Assembly: GCF_023516615.1 (NCBI RefSeq)
Contig: NZ_JAMGBF010000061.1
Coordinates: 38,197-102,196, forward strand
Reading direction: 5' to 3'
DNA length: 64,000 bases
Origin: Streptomyces panaciradicis
GTDB taxonomy: Bacteria; Actinomycetota; Actinomycetes; Streptomycetales; Streptomycetaceae
Shown: piece after piece, positions 16,616 to 24,542 of the stretch
How the letters are laid out: each line of letters starts with the position of its first letter
Position numbering within the stretch: position 1 is the stretch's first letter
Notes under the pieces: generated by a model
The model's input: only the letters and a program-made list of their open reading frames with translations
Databases searched by the model: none
Told to the model about the DNA's origin: nothing
Position numbers and translations under genes: made by a program

Positions 16616-17479
16616 CTACAGGCTGCTGAGCGCGCCCGTACGCCGCATGGCGAGCAGGTACAGGACGATGACGACGACCGGGACCGTGCCGAGCGCGGCG
16701 GCCATGGGCAGGTTGAGCTCGATGTTGGAGTACACGAGGTTGCCGATCAGCTGGGTCTTGCCGCCGACGATCTGCACGGTGATGTAGTCGCCGAGGCTGA
16801 GCGAGAACGTGAAGATCGACCCGGCGGCGACGGACGGCAGCACCATCGGCAGCACGACCGAGCGGAAGGTGCGCCAGGTCCTGGCCCCCAGGTCGGCGGA
16901 AGCGTCGAGCAGGTTGGCGGGCAACTGCTCCAGGGCCGTGTGGATCGGCAGGATCATGTACGGCAGCCAGAGGTAGGTCAGGGTCAGTACGGCGGCCGGC
17001 AGACCGAAGCCGGGGCCGCTGAGCCCGAACGGCCTGAGCATCCAGTCGGCGAGTCCGCCCTCGGACAGGATCAGCCGCCACGCGTACACCTTGACCAGGT
17101 AACTGGCCCACAGCGGGGTGAGGATGGCGACGACGAGCAGCGGGCGCCACCTGGGCCGGGCGACCCGGGCGGTGTAGAAGGCGACCGGGAAGGCGAGGAC
17201 GGCGCACAGCACGGTCACCGCGGCGGCCACCCCCACGCTCCGCAGGATCACCTGCCGGTAGACGGGCGTCGTGAACAGCTCGTGGAAGTTGTCGGCCGAC
17301 CAGACCTTCACGACCTCGGAGGTGAAGGAGTCCGTCGTCCAGAACGCGGAGACGAACAGCACCGTGAGCGAGCCGAGGTAGAGCACGGCCAGCCACAACA
17401 GCGGGGCGGTCAGCAGCAGGGCCAGACGGAGGCGGGGGCGGCGGTGCAGCGCCCCCGCGGTCCGGGTCAGCAGGGACAC
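16616..17479 (-). CDS. ABC transporter permease (PotB type)
   Basis: 287 residues with six predicted membrane helices. The EAA-like loop is DASADLGARTWRTFRSVVLPMV, and LSLGDYITVQIVGGKTQLIGNLVY is typical of PotB homologues. The GTG start lies 3 bases after the binding-protein stop, and the PotC-type partner starts 21 bases after this gene ends. Together the two permeases form the membrane channel of the importer. Confidence 0.88.
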   Translation of the reverse strand: MSLLTRTAGALHRRPRLRLALLLTAPLLWLAVLYLGSLTVLFVSAFWTTDSFTSEVVKVWSADNFHELFTTPVYRQVILRSVGVAAAVTVLCAVLAFPVAFYTARVARPRWRPLLVVAILTPLWASYLVKVYAWRLILSEGGLADWMLRPFGLSGPGFGLPAAVLTLTYLWLPYMILPIHTALEQLPANLLDASADLGARTWRTFRSVVLPMVLPSVAAGSIFTFSLSLGDYITVQIVGGKTQLIGNLVYSNIELNLPMAAALGTVPVVVIVLYLLAMRRTGALSSL

Positions 17480-17482
17480 GCC

Positions 17483-18676
17483 TCAGCCCTTGATCTCGGT
17501 CCAGGCCTGCACCCACTTGGCGTAGGGCACGCACTTGACGTCGGTGCGGCCGTCGAGGCACTGCTCGATCGGGGTGTTCCAGAAGGCGATGTTCTTCCAG
17601 TAGCCCTCGTCGGCCGCGTGGTAGGAGGCGCAGAAGTTCTTGTCGCTGGTGAGGTCGCAGGCCTTGGAGTTGGCGGGCGCCTCGCCGAAGTACTCGGCGA
17701 CCTGGGCGTTGACCTTCGGGGAGACGATCCAGTCCAGCCATTTGTAGGCGCAGTTGGGGTGCTTGGCCTTGGCGGCGACCATCCAGGTGTCGGACCAGCC
17801 GGTCGAACCCTCCTTGGGCACGAACGCCTTGACCTTGGCGCCCTCGTCCGCGGCGAGGTTGGCGATGACCTGCCAGGTCGTGCCGACGACGGAGTCACCG
17901 CTCTTGAAGGCGGAGATCTCCTTGAGGTAGTCGCTCCAGTACTCGCCGATGTCCGCGTTCTGCTTCTTCAGCAGGCTCACGGCCGCGTCGAACTGCTTCT
18001 GGTCCAGCGCGTAGGGGTCCTTGATCTTCAACTCGGGCTTCGTGGCCTTGAGATACAGGGCGGCGTCGGCGATGTAGATCGGGGAGTCGTAGGCGGTGAC
18101 GTGGCCCTTGTGCTTCGGGGCGTCGCCGAAGACGGCGGACCAGGAGGTGGGCGCGGGGGTGACCTTCTGGGTGTTGTACATCAGCAGGTTGGCGCCGCGG
18201 CCGTGCGGGATGCCGTACATCTGCCCCTTGACGGAGTTCCAGGCGCCGTTCTTCAGGCCGCTGAAGATGTCCTTGTAGTTGGGGACGAGCTTGGTGTTGA
18301 CGGGGGCGGCGTCGCCGGAGGCGATCAGGCGCAGGGAGGCGTCGCCGGAGGCGGAGACGGCGTCGTACTCGCCGGTCTTCATCAGCTTGACCATCTCGTC
18401 GGAGCTGGCGGCGACCTTGGAGTTCACCCGGCAGCCGGTCTGCTTCTCGAAGTCGGTGACCCAGTCGACCTTGGGGTCGTTGGAGCCGTCCTCGACGTAG
18501 CCGGCCCAGGCGATCAGGTTGACGCTGCCCTCGGACCTGCCGAGTTTCGACGGCGCCTTGAGATCAGGGGGGTTGAGGCCGCCGGCCGCCGAGCCGCCGC
18601 CGGAGTCGCAGGCGGTGGCGGCCAGCAGGAGTGCGGCGGCACTGGCCGCGACCTGGAGGGTTCGGGTGAGGCGCAC
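17483..18676 (-). CDS. substrate-binding lipoprotein (PotD/spermidine-binding type)
   Basis: 397 residues. MRLTRTLQVAASAAALLLAA followed by TAC is a lipoprotein signal with the acylated cysteine at residue 23. The mature protein has the PotD-family pattern: SVNLIAWAGYVEDGSN, then TGCRVNSKVAASSDEMVKLM, and TSWSAVFGDAPKHKGHVTAYD. It would capture a small cationic or zwitterionic solute outside the membrane for the PotB/PotC channel. The 42-base gap to the ATPase gene is consistent with one operon. Confidence 0.88.
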   Translation of the reverse strand: MRLTRTLQVAASAAALLLAATACDSGGGSAAGGLNPPDLKAPSKLGRSEGSVNLIAWAGYVEDGSNDPKVDWVTDFEKQTGCRVNSKVAASSDEMVKLMKTGEYDAVSASGDASLRLIASGDAAPVNTKLVPNYKDIFSGLKNGAWNSVKGQMYGIPHGRGANLLMYNTQKVTPAPTSWSAVFGDAPKHKGHVTAYDSPIYIADAALYLKATKPELKIKDPYALDQKQFDAAVSLLKKQNADIGEYWSDYLKEISAFKSGDSVVGTTWQVIANLAADEGAKVKAFVPKEGSTGWSDTWMVAAKAKHPNCAYKWLDWIVSPKVNAQVAEYFGEAPANSKACDLTSDKNFCASYHAADEGYWKNIAFWNTPIEQCLDGRTDVKCVPYAKWVQAWTEIKG

Positions 18677-18718
18677 GTCGTTCTCCCAATCGAGGTGGAG
18701 CGTCGAGGTGGAGCGGGA

Positions 18719-19756
18719 TCAGCGGTGGTCCGGGACCGGGACGGTGTGGCGGCGGTTCCACTGGAGGCGCACCCGGGTGCCGCGGTAGGCGGCCACGTCC
18801 TCGGCGGAGGTCTCCAGGTTCTGCTGGAGGGCGGTGAGGCGGCCGCCGGCGTCGAGGTCGACGAGGAAGCGGGTGGCGTCGCCGAGGTAGACGACCTCGG
18901 CGACGGTGCCGACGGCGGTGGTGTGCTCCGGCTCGTCGGGTTCGGCGGACTCCTTCAGCACACGGATCTTCTCCGGGCGGATGCTGTAGATGCCGGGGGT
19001 GCCGACGACCCGCTGGGCGGACTCGCCCTCCAGCAGGTTGGAGGTGCCGACGAAGGAGGCGACGAACGCGGTCGCGGGGCGTTCGTAGATCTCGGCGGGG
19101 GCGCCGACCTGTTCGATGCGGCCCTGGTTGAAGACGGCGATGCGGTCGCTCATCGTCAGGGCCTCCTCCTGGTCGTGGGTGACGAAGACGAAGGTGATGC
19201 CGACCTCGCGCTGCAGGGCCTTGAGCTCGACCTGCATCTGCTCGCGCAGCTTCAGGTCGAGGGCGCCCAGCGGTTCGTCCAGGAGCAGCACCCGCGGCCG
19301 CCCCACCAGGGCGCGGGCGAGGGCGACGCGCTGGCGCTGGCCGCCGGAGAGCTGTGCGGGCCGGCGCTTGCCGAAGCCCTCCAGCCGGACCTCGGTGAGG
19401 GCCTTGCGCGCCCGTACCAGCCGCTCGGCCTTGGGGACCTTGCGGACCTTGAGGGGGTAGGCGACGTTCTGCTCGACGGTCATGTGCGGGAAGAGGGCGT
19501 AGTCCTGGAAGACCGTGTGCACGTCCCGCTCGAAGGGGGCGAGGCCCGTGACCTCCTGGCCCGCGAGCTCGATGCGTCCGGACGTAGGTGTCTCGAACCC
19601 GGCGATCATCCTCAGGACCGTGGTCTTGCCGGACCCGGACGGCCCGAGCATCGAGAAGAACTCGCCGTCCCCGATGTCCAGGTCGACCCCGGCCACGGCG
19701 TCGGTCTCCCCGAACGACTTCCGCAGATCCCGCAGCCGGATCGCACTTCCCTCCAT
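18719..19756 (-). CDS. ABC transporter ATPase (PotA type)
   Basis: 345 residues. Walker A is GPSGSGKTT, the signature is LSGGQRQRVALARAL, Walker B is VLLLDEPLGALD and the switch histidine is in VFVTHD. A C-terminal TOBE-like regulatory domain follows (IRPEKIRVL onward). Unlike the sugar importers in this window, this transporter has its own ATPase. I chose the ATG at 19756 (MEGSAIRLRDLRKSFGE) rather than the longer frame starting 60 bases earlier, because it has an AAAGG site and matches family N-termini. It is the first gene of the operon, divergent from a GntR gene. Confidence 0.92.
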   Translation of the reverse strand: MEGSAIRLRDLRKSFGETDAVAGVDLDIGDGEFFSMLGPSGSGKTTVLRMIAGFETPTSGRIELAGQEVTGLAPFERDVHTVFQDYALFPHMTVEQNVAYPLKVRKVPKAERLVRARKALTEVRLEGFGKRRPAQLSGGQRQRVALARALVGRPRVLLLDEPLGALDLKLREQMQVELKALQREVGITFVFVTHDQEEALTMSDRIAVFNQGRIEQVGAPAEIYERPATAFVASFVGTSNLLEGESAQRVVGTPGIYSIRPEKIRVLKESAEPDEPEHTTAVGTVAEVVYLGDATRFLVDLDAGGRLTALQQNLETSAEDVAAYRGTRVRLQWNRRHTVPVPDHR

Positions 19757-19818
19757 GCAGGGGAACCTTTCTGGCGCTGTCCTCGTTTCACGGAAAGATA
19801 TGAAGTCATAGTTCAAAG

Positions 19819-19847
19819 CTCAAGGCCCCCTTAGGGTAAAGCTTGAG
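19819..19847. promoter_or_regulatory. inverted repeat in the divergent PotA/GntR intergenic region
   Basis: CTCAAG (19819-19824) and CTTGAG (19842-19847) form an inverted repeat with a 17-base spacer, in an AT-rich 112-base gap between the ABC operon and the GntR gene. Related bases extend both arms (AAAGCTCAAG and AAAGCTTGAG). This is where a divergently encoded regulator would be expected to act on both transcripts. No biochemical support is available. Confidence 0.35.
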
Positions 19848-19868
19848 TCAACACGGAAGGTGGTGGCC

Positions 19869-20609
19869 GTGAAGCAGCAGCAGACGGACGGCGGCGCCCG
19901 CGGAGCCGTCTTCGCCCCGGTCGACAGCCGGGCGCGGGTGGACGCGGTCGTGCGCCGCATCGGCGACGCCATCGAGCTCGGCCTGCTCGCCGACGGCGAG
20001 CAGCTGCCCGGCGAGACCGAGCTGGCCGGCCGGCTCGGGGTGTCCACCGTGACGCTGCGCGAGGCCCTCATGGCCCTGCGCCAGCAGGGCCTGGTCACCA
20101 CCCGCCGCGGCCGCGGCGGCGGCTCCTTCGTGTCCCTCCCCGAGGTCCCCGGCGAGGAGCGCCTCAGGGCCCGCCTGCGCGGCTGGAGCACCGAGGAACT
20201 GCGCGACCTCGGCGACCACTGGGCGGCCCTGTCGGGCACGGCGGCACGACTCGCCGCCGAGCGCACGGAACCGGACGACCTCCTGCAACTGCGCCGCACG
20301 GCCGACGAGTTGGCGCACGCCCAGGACGCACCGGCCCGCAGCCGCGTATACGGCCGCTTCCACGTCGAGCTGGCCGCGGCCGCCCAGTCGGCACGCCTGA
20401 CCCGGGAGCAGGTGGCCCTGCAGACCGAGGTCGGGGCCCTGCTGTGCCTTGTGCTCGGGGACGACGAATATCGTGAAGAGGTGGCGGACCGTCACCGCGC
20501 CGTAATCTCCGCCGTGCAGGATGGGGCCCACGATTCGGCCAGGCAGCTGGCCGAGCGGTGCGTCCTGGAGTCCACGACGCGGCTCATCGCCGTACGGATG
20601 TCCCTCTAG
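19869..20609 (+). CDS. GntR-family regulator (FadR/FCD type), divergent from the PotABCD-like operon
   Basis: 246 residues. The winged helix is RVDAVVRRIGDAIELGLLADGEQLPGE followed by LAGRLGVSTVTLREALMALRQQGLVTTRRGRGGGSFV. An FCD helical ligand domain follows, with the metal-type histidine in YGRFHVELAAAAQSARL. The GTG at 19869 is the best start because GGAAGG (19855-19860) sits 8 bases before it. Two GTG codons overlapping that site are less likely. Position suggests it controls the ABC importer and the Cache-domain gene that follows it. Confidence 0.87.
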   Translation: MKQQQTDGGARGAVFAPVDSRARVDAVVRRIGDAIELGLLADGEQLPGETELAGRLGVSTVTLREALMALRQQGLVTTRRGRGGGSFVSLPEVPGEERLRARLRGWSTEELRDLGDHWAALSGTAARLAAERTEPDDLLQLRRTADELAHAQDAPARSRVYGRFHVELAAAAQSARLTREQVALQTEVGALLCLVLGDDEYREEVADRHRAVISAVQDGAHDSARQLAERCVLESTTRLIAVRMSL

Positions 20610-20647
20610 CCGCGCCGCGTCCGGTCACCGTCCGCTGGAGGGCGCGC

Positions 20648-21415
20648 ATGAGGCTCGCGACCACGGCGCTCGGCACGGCAGCGGAGGAGTCGGTCGCGGC
20701 CGGGGTCGGCACCGCCCTTGAGCACGTGTTCGAAGCCGTCTCCGCCACCCGCTCCGAGACGGCCGCCCTGCTGGCCCGGGTGGCCGCCGAGGGCCGCCGC
20801 CCCGCCACCGTGGACCTCGCGGCCCTGCGCCCCGGCCTGCACACGCGGCTCGCCCGCATGGAGCTGGTGTCGGGGGTGGGCTTCGTCGCCGCGCCGGGTC
20901 TGCTCGGCGACGTACCGGCCTGGCTGGAGTGGTGGCAGTCCGACGCGCAGGGGGACGTCCGCCCGCTCCTGCTCGACCTCGACCCCGACCACTCGGCCTA
21001 CGCCGACTACACGCACTGGGACTGGTTCGCCCTGCCCCGCGACACCGGCGAGCGCGCGGTGGCGGGACCGTACGTCGACTACCTCTGCTCCGACGAGTAC
21101 AGCCTCACGCTGTCCGCGCCGGTCGAGCTGGAGGGCCGGTTCGCCGGGGTCGCCGCCGCCGACGTCTACCTACGGCACTTCGAGGCGGCCGTCCTGCCTC
21201 TGCTACGGCGGCTGCCCCGCCCGGCGCACCTGGTCAACGCGCGCGGCCGGGTGGCGGCCTCAGCGGACCCGGCGCATCTGGCCGGCTCCCTCACCAAGGG
21301 CCCGGACTTCGCCGCCGTGCTGGAGCGGCGGCGGCCCGCGACGGCCGGCGGCGCCCTCCTCGTCCCCTGCGGGGGCGTGCCGCTCGTCCTGGTGACGCAC
21401 CCACCACTGACATGA
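20648..21415 (+). CDS. soluble Cache-domain protein co-transcribed with the GntR regulator
   Basis: 255 residues with no signal peptide or membrane helix visible. The middle carries PDC/Cache ligand-binding features (GVGFVAAPGLLGDVPAWLEW, then YADYTHWDWFALPRDTGE, and VAGPYVDYLCSDEYSLTLSAPV). Cache domains normally sense solutes outside the cell, so a cytoplasmic stand-alone copy is unusual. It starts 38 bases after the GntR stop with a strong GGAGGG site, so the pair probably share a message. It may sense or buffer the importer's substrate, which is inference. A start 90 bases upstream is possible but overlaps poorly conserved sequence. Confidence 0.72.
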   Translation: MRLATTALGTAAEESVAAGVGTALEHVFEAVSATRSETAALLARVAAEGRRPATVDLAALRPGLHTRLARMELVSGVGFVAAPGLLGDVPAWLEWWQSDAQGDVRPLLLDLDPDHSAYADYTHWDWFALPRDTGERAVAGPYVDYLCSDEYSLTLSAPVELEGRFAGVAAADVYLRHFEAAVLPLLRRLPRPAHLVNARGRVAASADPAHLAGSLTKGPDFAAVLERRRPATAGGALLVPCGGVPLVLVTHPPLT

Positions 21416-21418
21416 CAC

Positions 21419-21441
21419 CGTCGGCGACCTGAACGCCGACG
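21419..21441. terminator. hairpin between convergent genes
   Basis: CGTCGGCG, loop ACCTGAA, CGCCGACG is a perfect 8-base-pair stem in the 34-base gap between the Cache-domain gene and the convergent MmyB-like gene. No T-run follows, as is common for Streptomyces terminators. It could serve both transcripts. Confidence 0.6.
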
Positions 21442-21449
21442 GGGCCAGG

Positions 21450-22112
21450 TCAGCGCTCGGCGGCCGGCACCACCCGCAGGTGCGCGCCCGCCGACCGCGT
21501 CCTGGGCGACCGCGGACGGTCGCGCCGGGTTTCCCGCAGCACCAGCGTCCACCGTGTGTACCCCATCTCGCGCAGGGTCCGCGGCGTCTCGTCGACGACC
21601 CGGCAGTCCGTGGCGCCCCATCGCGGATCGGGGTGGAGCAGGGGCCGCACCGCGCCGTCGTGCTCCACGGCCCGCTCCCCCACCACGCTCATCCAGCGGG
21701 GCAGGCCCTGCCGGTAGGCGGCGTCCATGATGGGATCCTGGGCGATGTCCCGGCGGATGGCCTGCAGACCGTGATCCTGGCCGTACCGCTCCACGGCGGC
21801 CGCGAAATGGGCCAGCATGGGCAGGCACCAGCTCGACTCGTGCTCGCCGAGCACGGTCCCCGCGTCGGGGTGGAACAGGACGAAGCGCAGGAAGTTCTCG
21901 CCCGGCATGGCGGAGGGGTGCGGACCCACCCCGCCGAAAAGTGACGCGAAAGCGTTGTTGGAGAGAACGACGTCCCACCGGTGGTCGAGCACGACCGACG
22001 GAAAGGGAACGGCGTCCAGGAGGGTGGCGTAGTCCTGCAGGTACGCCTGGGCCCCAAGACTCTCGGGGACGGGCCGCGGTGCCGGCCGCCGCCCTCCTGC
22101 CTGATGTGCCAT
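21450..22112 (-). CDS. MmyB-like ligand-binding protein lacking a DNA-binding domain
   Basis: 220 residues resembling the C-terminal PAS-like ligand domain of MmyB-type regulators: YLQDYATLLDAVPFPSVVLD, RWDVVLSNNAFASLFGG, ENFLRFVLFHPDA, and a late DPRWGATDCRVVDETPRTLREMGY. Those regulators normally carry an N-terminal XRE helix-turn-helix, but here only about 25 proline- and arginine-rich residues precede the domain. It therefore probably binds a ligand or protein rather than DNA. It is divergent from an HTH regulator that lacks an obvious sensor domain. Confidence 0.6.
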   Translation of the reverse strand: MAHQAGGRRPAPRPVPESLGAQAYLQDYATLLDAVPFPSVVLDHRWDVVLSNNAFASLFGGVGPHPSAMPGENFLRFVLFHPDAGTVLGEHESSWCLPMLAHFAAAVERYGQDHGLQAIRRDIAQDPIMDAAYRQGLPRWMSVVGERAVEHDGAVRPLLHPDPRWGATDCRVVDETPRTLREMGYTRWTLVLRETRRDRPRSPRTRSAGAHLRVVPAAER

Positions 22113-22158
22113 CGGGAGGTCACCCCTCTTGCCTATGCGGCCTTCACGCGGCGCCTTG

Positions 22159-22240
22159 ATCCTGCGGCCCGGACGCGAGTCGTGTCAACTATCGTGGCAT
22201 TTCATGCTCGTTGACGGCTGAAACTGGCCACAGTTGTGGC
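22159..22240. promoter_or_regulatory. divergent promoter region with palindrome
   Basis: The 224-base gap between two divergent regulatory genes is AT-richer than its surroundings. On the minus strand TTGACA (22183-22188) and CAGGAT (22159-22164) are spaced 18 bases apart and could drive the MmyB-like gene. A palindrome GCCACA-GT-TGTGGC at 22227-22240 lies between the two promoters and could bind the HTH protein. A plus-strand TTGACG occurs at 22211-22216. Confidence 0.4.
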
Positions 22241-22336
22241 GAGACCTGGATGTGAGTTCGAAACTCCCGGTAATGTCCGTCGAGTTCACGGCAACCGCTT
22301 GTGAGAATCCTGTTGGGAAACGTAGGAGATCTGTCG

Positions 22337-22990
22337 GTGACGGACGGCATCGAGGCTCCGGGCACCACGCCGGCGACCGCCGCGCTCTCGGCAGTCGTCG
22401 CTCGCGTCGGCACGCTCGCCGACCGGCTCGGCGTGCCGCACACGGAGATCTTCGACACCCGCCGTCTCTCGGCCGCCTCCGGTGTTCCCGAACCCGTCGT
22501 CAAGGCCCTCCTCGGCGGCCGCCCGGCCGGCGAACCGGACGTCCAGGCCCGCTTCCTGCAGCGCCTGGACCTGCTGCGCCGCACCCGGCTGAAGCCCAAC
22601 GGCCGCAGGTACACCCAGCAGGAGATCGCCGACGGCGCGGGCATGTCCCGCCAGCAGGCCGGGGCCCTGATCAACGGCGACCGCCGCCCGACCATGGAGC
22701 ACTGCGACGCCATCCAGCGCTTCTTCCGCGTCCACGCGGGCTTCCTCACCGCCGAGGACCCCGAGGCCCTGACCACCGCGCTGCAGAGCACCGAGCAGGA
22801 CCTCCTGCAGCGGCTGGCCGAGCGCGACGAGGCCGGCACCGCCGCGGACCCGCTGGAGAAGCTGCTGCAGGACCACGGCGTGCGCGGCATCGCCTGGCGG
22901 GCCGCCCAACTGCCCACCGACCAGCACCGCGACAAGGTGGCCGAGTGGCTGGACATGCTCCTGGAAGGCGTCAAGCGACCCGAGGGCTAG
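22337..22990 (+). CDS. XRE-type HTH regulator, EspR-like architecture
   Basis: 217 residues. The helix-turn-helix is YTQQEIADGAGMSRQQAGALINGDRRPTMEHCDAIQRFF (about 94-132). It is followed by RVHAGFLTAEDPEALTTAL and a C-terminal helical part (GVRGIAWRAAQLPTDQHRDKVAEWLDMLL). The order and wording resemble mycobacterial EspR, a nucleoid-binding regulator that dimerises through its C-terminus. That resemblance is from memory and needs testing. The GTG at 22337 has GGAG 8 bases upstream and is preferred over the GTG at 22301. It is a single gene that ends inside a palindromic repeat. Confidence 0.68.
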   Translation: MTDGIEAPGTTPATAALSAVVARVGTLADRLGVPHTEIFDTRRLSAASGVPEPVVKALLGGRPAGEPDVQARFLQRLDLLRRTRLKPNGRRYTQQEIADGAGMSRQQAGALINGDRRPTMEHCDAIQRFFRVHAGFLTAEDPEALTTALQSTEQDLLQRLAERDEAGTAADPLEKLLQDHGVRGIAWRAAQLPTDQHRDKVAEWLDMLLEGVKRPEG

Positions 22991-23022
22991 GGCCTGACGT
23001 TCGGATCAACACGACAGGCCCT
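22989..23022. repeat. palindromic repeat, short copy, on a TAG stop codon
   Basis: The left arm AGGGCCTGACGTTCGGATC (22989-23007) and right arm ACGACAGGCCCT (23011-23022) form a hairpin. Its first two bases are the AG of the upstream gene's TAG stop. A longer version of the same sequence occurs at 27591-27670. Here it lies between convergent genes and probably ends both transcripts. Confidence 0.65.
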
Positions 23023-23055
23023 GGAGCCCTCGGCGGCTCGCTCGGCGTGCCGGTG

Positions 23056-24066
23056 TCACGTGGCGCTGCGTTCGCTCGCCTCCCGCAGTCCCCGCTCCGC
23101 TCCGCGCGCCGGGCCCTGGCCGACCAGCAGCTCCCGCCACCGCTCCCGGCTCCAGTGCGCCGCCTCGGTGCCCTCCGTGAACTCCTCGACCAGCGCCACG
23201 AACCGCCCCGGATCACTGTGGAACGGGAAGTGCCCGGCACCCTCGAAGATCTCCAGCCGACTGCCCGGCATCGCCTCGTGCGCCCGGTACGCGTGCCGCA
23301 CCGGCACCACGCTGTCCCGGTCGCCCCACAGCAGCATGGTCGGCATGCCCTGCGTCAGGTAGCAGCGGTCGAGCATGGTCACCACCTGGCCGCGCCAGTC
23401 GACCACCGCCCGCAGTGTACGGATGAACGCGTTGCGGGACGTCTCGTCCGGCAGCGCGTCCACCAGCGTGAGCAGTTCGGAGGCGTCCTGCCCGAGATCG
23501 GTGTCCAGCAGTCTCATCAGCCGTACCGCCGCCCCCACTTGCCACCGCATTCCCGGCAGTCGCAGCGCGGAGAGCGCCAGATGGGCTCCGGGCAGCGACA
23601 CGAACCGCAGGACGGGGTTGACCTCCCGGCCCACTCCGCCCGCGCTGACCAGGATCAACCGCTCGGTCCGCTCGGGGAACTGATAGGCGAACTGCATGGC
23701 CACGCCGCCGCCCAGGGAGTGCCCCACCAGCGTCGCCGACTCGATGCCGAGAGCGGTGAGCAGATCGCGCACGCCGTTCGCGTACGCGGCCACCGAGTAG
23801 TCGGCCCGGGGCTTGTCCGAGTCCCCGTGGCCGAGCAGGTCGGGCGCGATGACCGTGTGCGTCCGGGCGAGATCGGGGATCAACTCGGCCCAGGTGGCCG
23901 AGGAGTCGCCGATCCCGTGGATGAGCACCAGCGCCGGCCCCTGTCCCGCCCTGCGGAAGGCACGCCGGTATCCGTGCACCACGCGATGGTGCAGCTGAAG
24001 TTCGCCGTCGCGCACCGGACGCAGCCGTGCGGCGCGCACCGGACGCGGGAGCGGGACGTCGACCAT
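23056..24066 (-). CDS. alpha/beta-hydrolase
   Basis: 336 residues without a signal peptide. The catalytic set is visible: oxyanion LIHGIGDSSATW, nucleophile serine in LVGHSLGGG, acid in WGDRDSVVP and histidine in GAGHFPFH. The mid-region lid (LRLPGMRWQVGAAVRLMRLLD) is long and hydrophobic, suggesting a lipophilic ester or related substrate. ATG at 24066 is preferred because GGGGAGG lies 8 bases upstream, while a GTG 6 bases earlier almost touches that site. It is a single gene and the true substrate is unknown. Confidence 0.85.
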   Translation of the reverse strand: MVDVPLPRPVRAARLRPVRDGELQLHHRVVHGYRRAFRRAGQGPALVLIHGIGDSSATWAELIPDLARTHTVIAPDLLGHGDSDKPRADYSVAAYANGVRDLLTALGIESATLVGHSLGGGVAMQFAYQFPERTERLILVSAGGVGREVNPVLRFVSLPGAHLALSALRLPGMRWQVGAAVRLMRLLDTDLGQDASELLTLVDALPDETSRNAFIRTLRAVVDWRGQVVTMLDRCYLTQGMPTMLLWGDRDSVVPVRHAYRAHEAMPGSRLEIFEGAGHFPFHSDPGRFVALVEEFTEGTEAAHWSRERWRELLVGQGPARGAERGLREASERSAT

Positions 24067-24284
24067 GCGCACGCCTCCCCTTCCCGGGCCGCCCCAAGGC
24101 GGCCGAAAGCCCTTGGCTCCAGCCTAGAACCGCTTTCCGACAAGGGATTTCGGGGACGTTTCACCTCCGCTAAGCGGGCGAACCGAAGCGTCCTCGAAGC
24201 CCGTTGTCAGTGGCGGACGGCAAGCTGGACCCACGCACTCGAGTGAATGCGTGACCGATGACGCCGACACGGGGAGAGCCGACG

Positions 24285-24512
24285 ATGCCGACTGCTGTAC
24301 TGACCGACCGCGAGCGCACCGCCGTCCAGGCCTACCTGCGGCTGTTGCACACCGTACGAGCCGCCTTCGACGCTCCGCCCGGTGAGGTCCGACCACCCGT
24401 GGTACCGCCGTCCGTGCTCGCCGAGGCGGAGCAGGCGCTGGCGGCGGCGGGACTGACGGGGAACGAGGAGGAGTTCTTCCGGCTGCTGCAGAGCTGGTGT
24501 CCGGAGCCGTGA
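24285..24512 (+). CDS. small hypothetical protein (75 aa)
   Basis: MPTAVLTDRERTAVQAYLRL begins an acidic, helix-rich protein with no cysteines until the last six residues (SWCPEP). The ATG at 24285 has GGGGAGA 7 bases upstream, which supports a real gene. An ATG 27 bases earlier lacks such a site. I recognise no family. It is flanked by minus-strand genes and is probably transcribed alone. Confidence 0.55.
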   Translation: MPTAVLTDRERTAVQAYLRLLHTVRAAFDAPPGEVRPPVVPPSVLAEAEQALAAAGLTGNEEEFFRLLQSWCPEP

Positions 24513-24542
24513 AGCCGTGGGGCGAGAGCGCCGACCGGGGGC

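Noticed and set aside
15326..19834. A 1502-codon plus-strand open frame opposite the PotABCD-like operon
   Set aside because: Same pattern: Asp/Gly/Arg/Val-rich shadow of the opposite strand, with no motif or ribosome-binding site.
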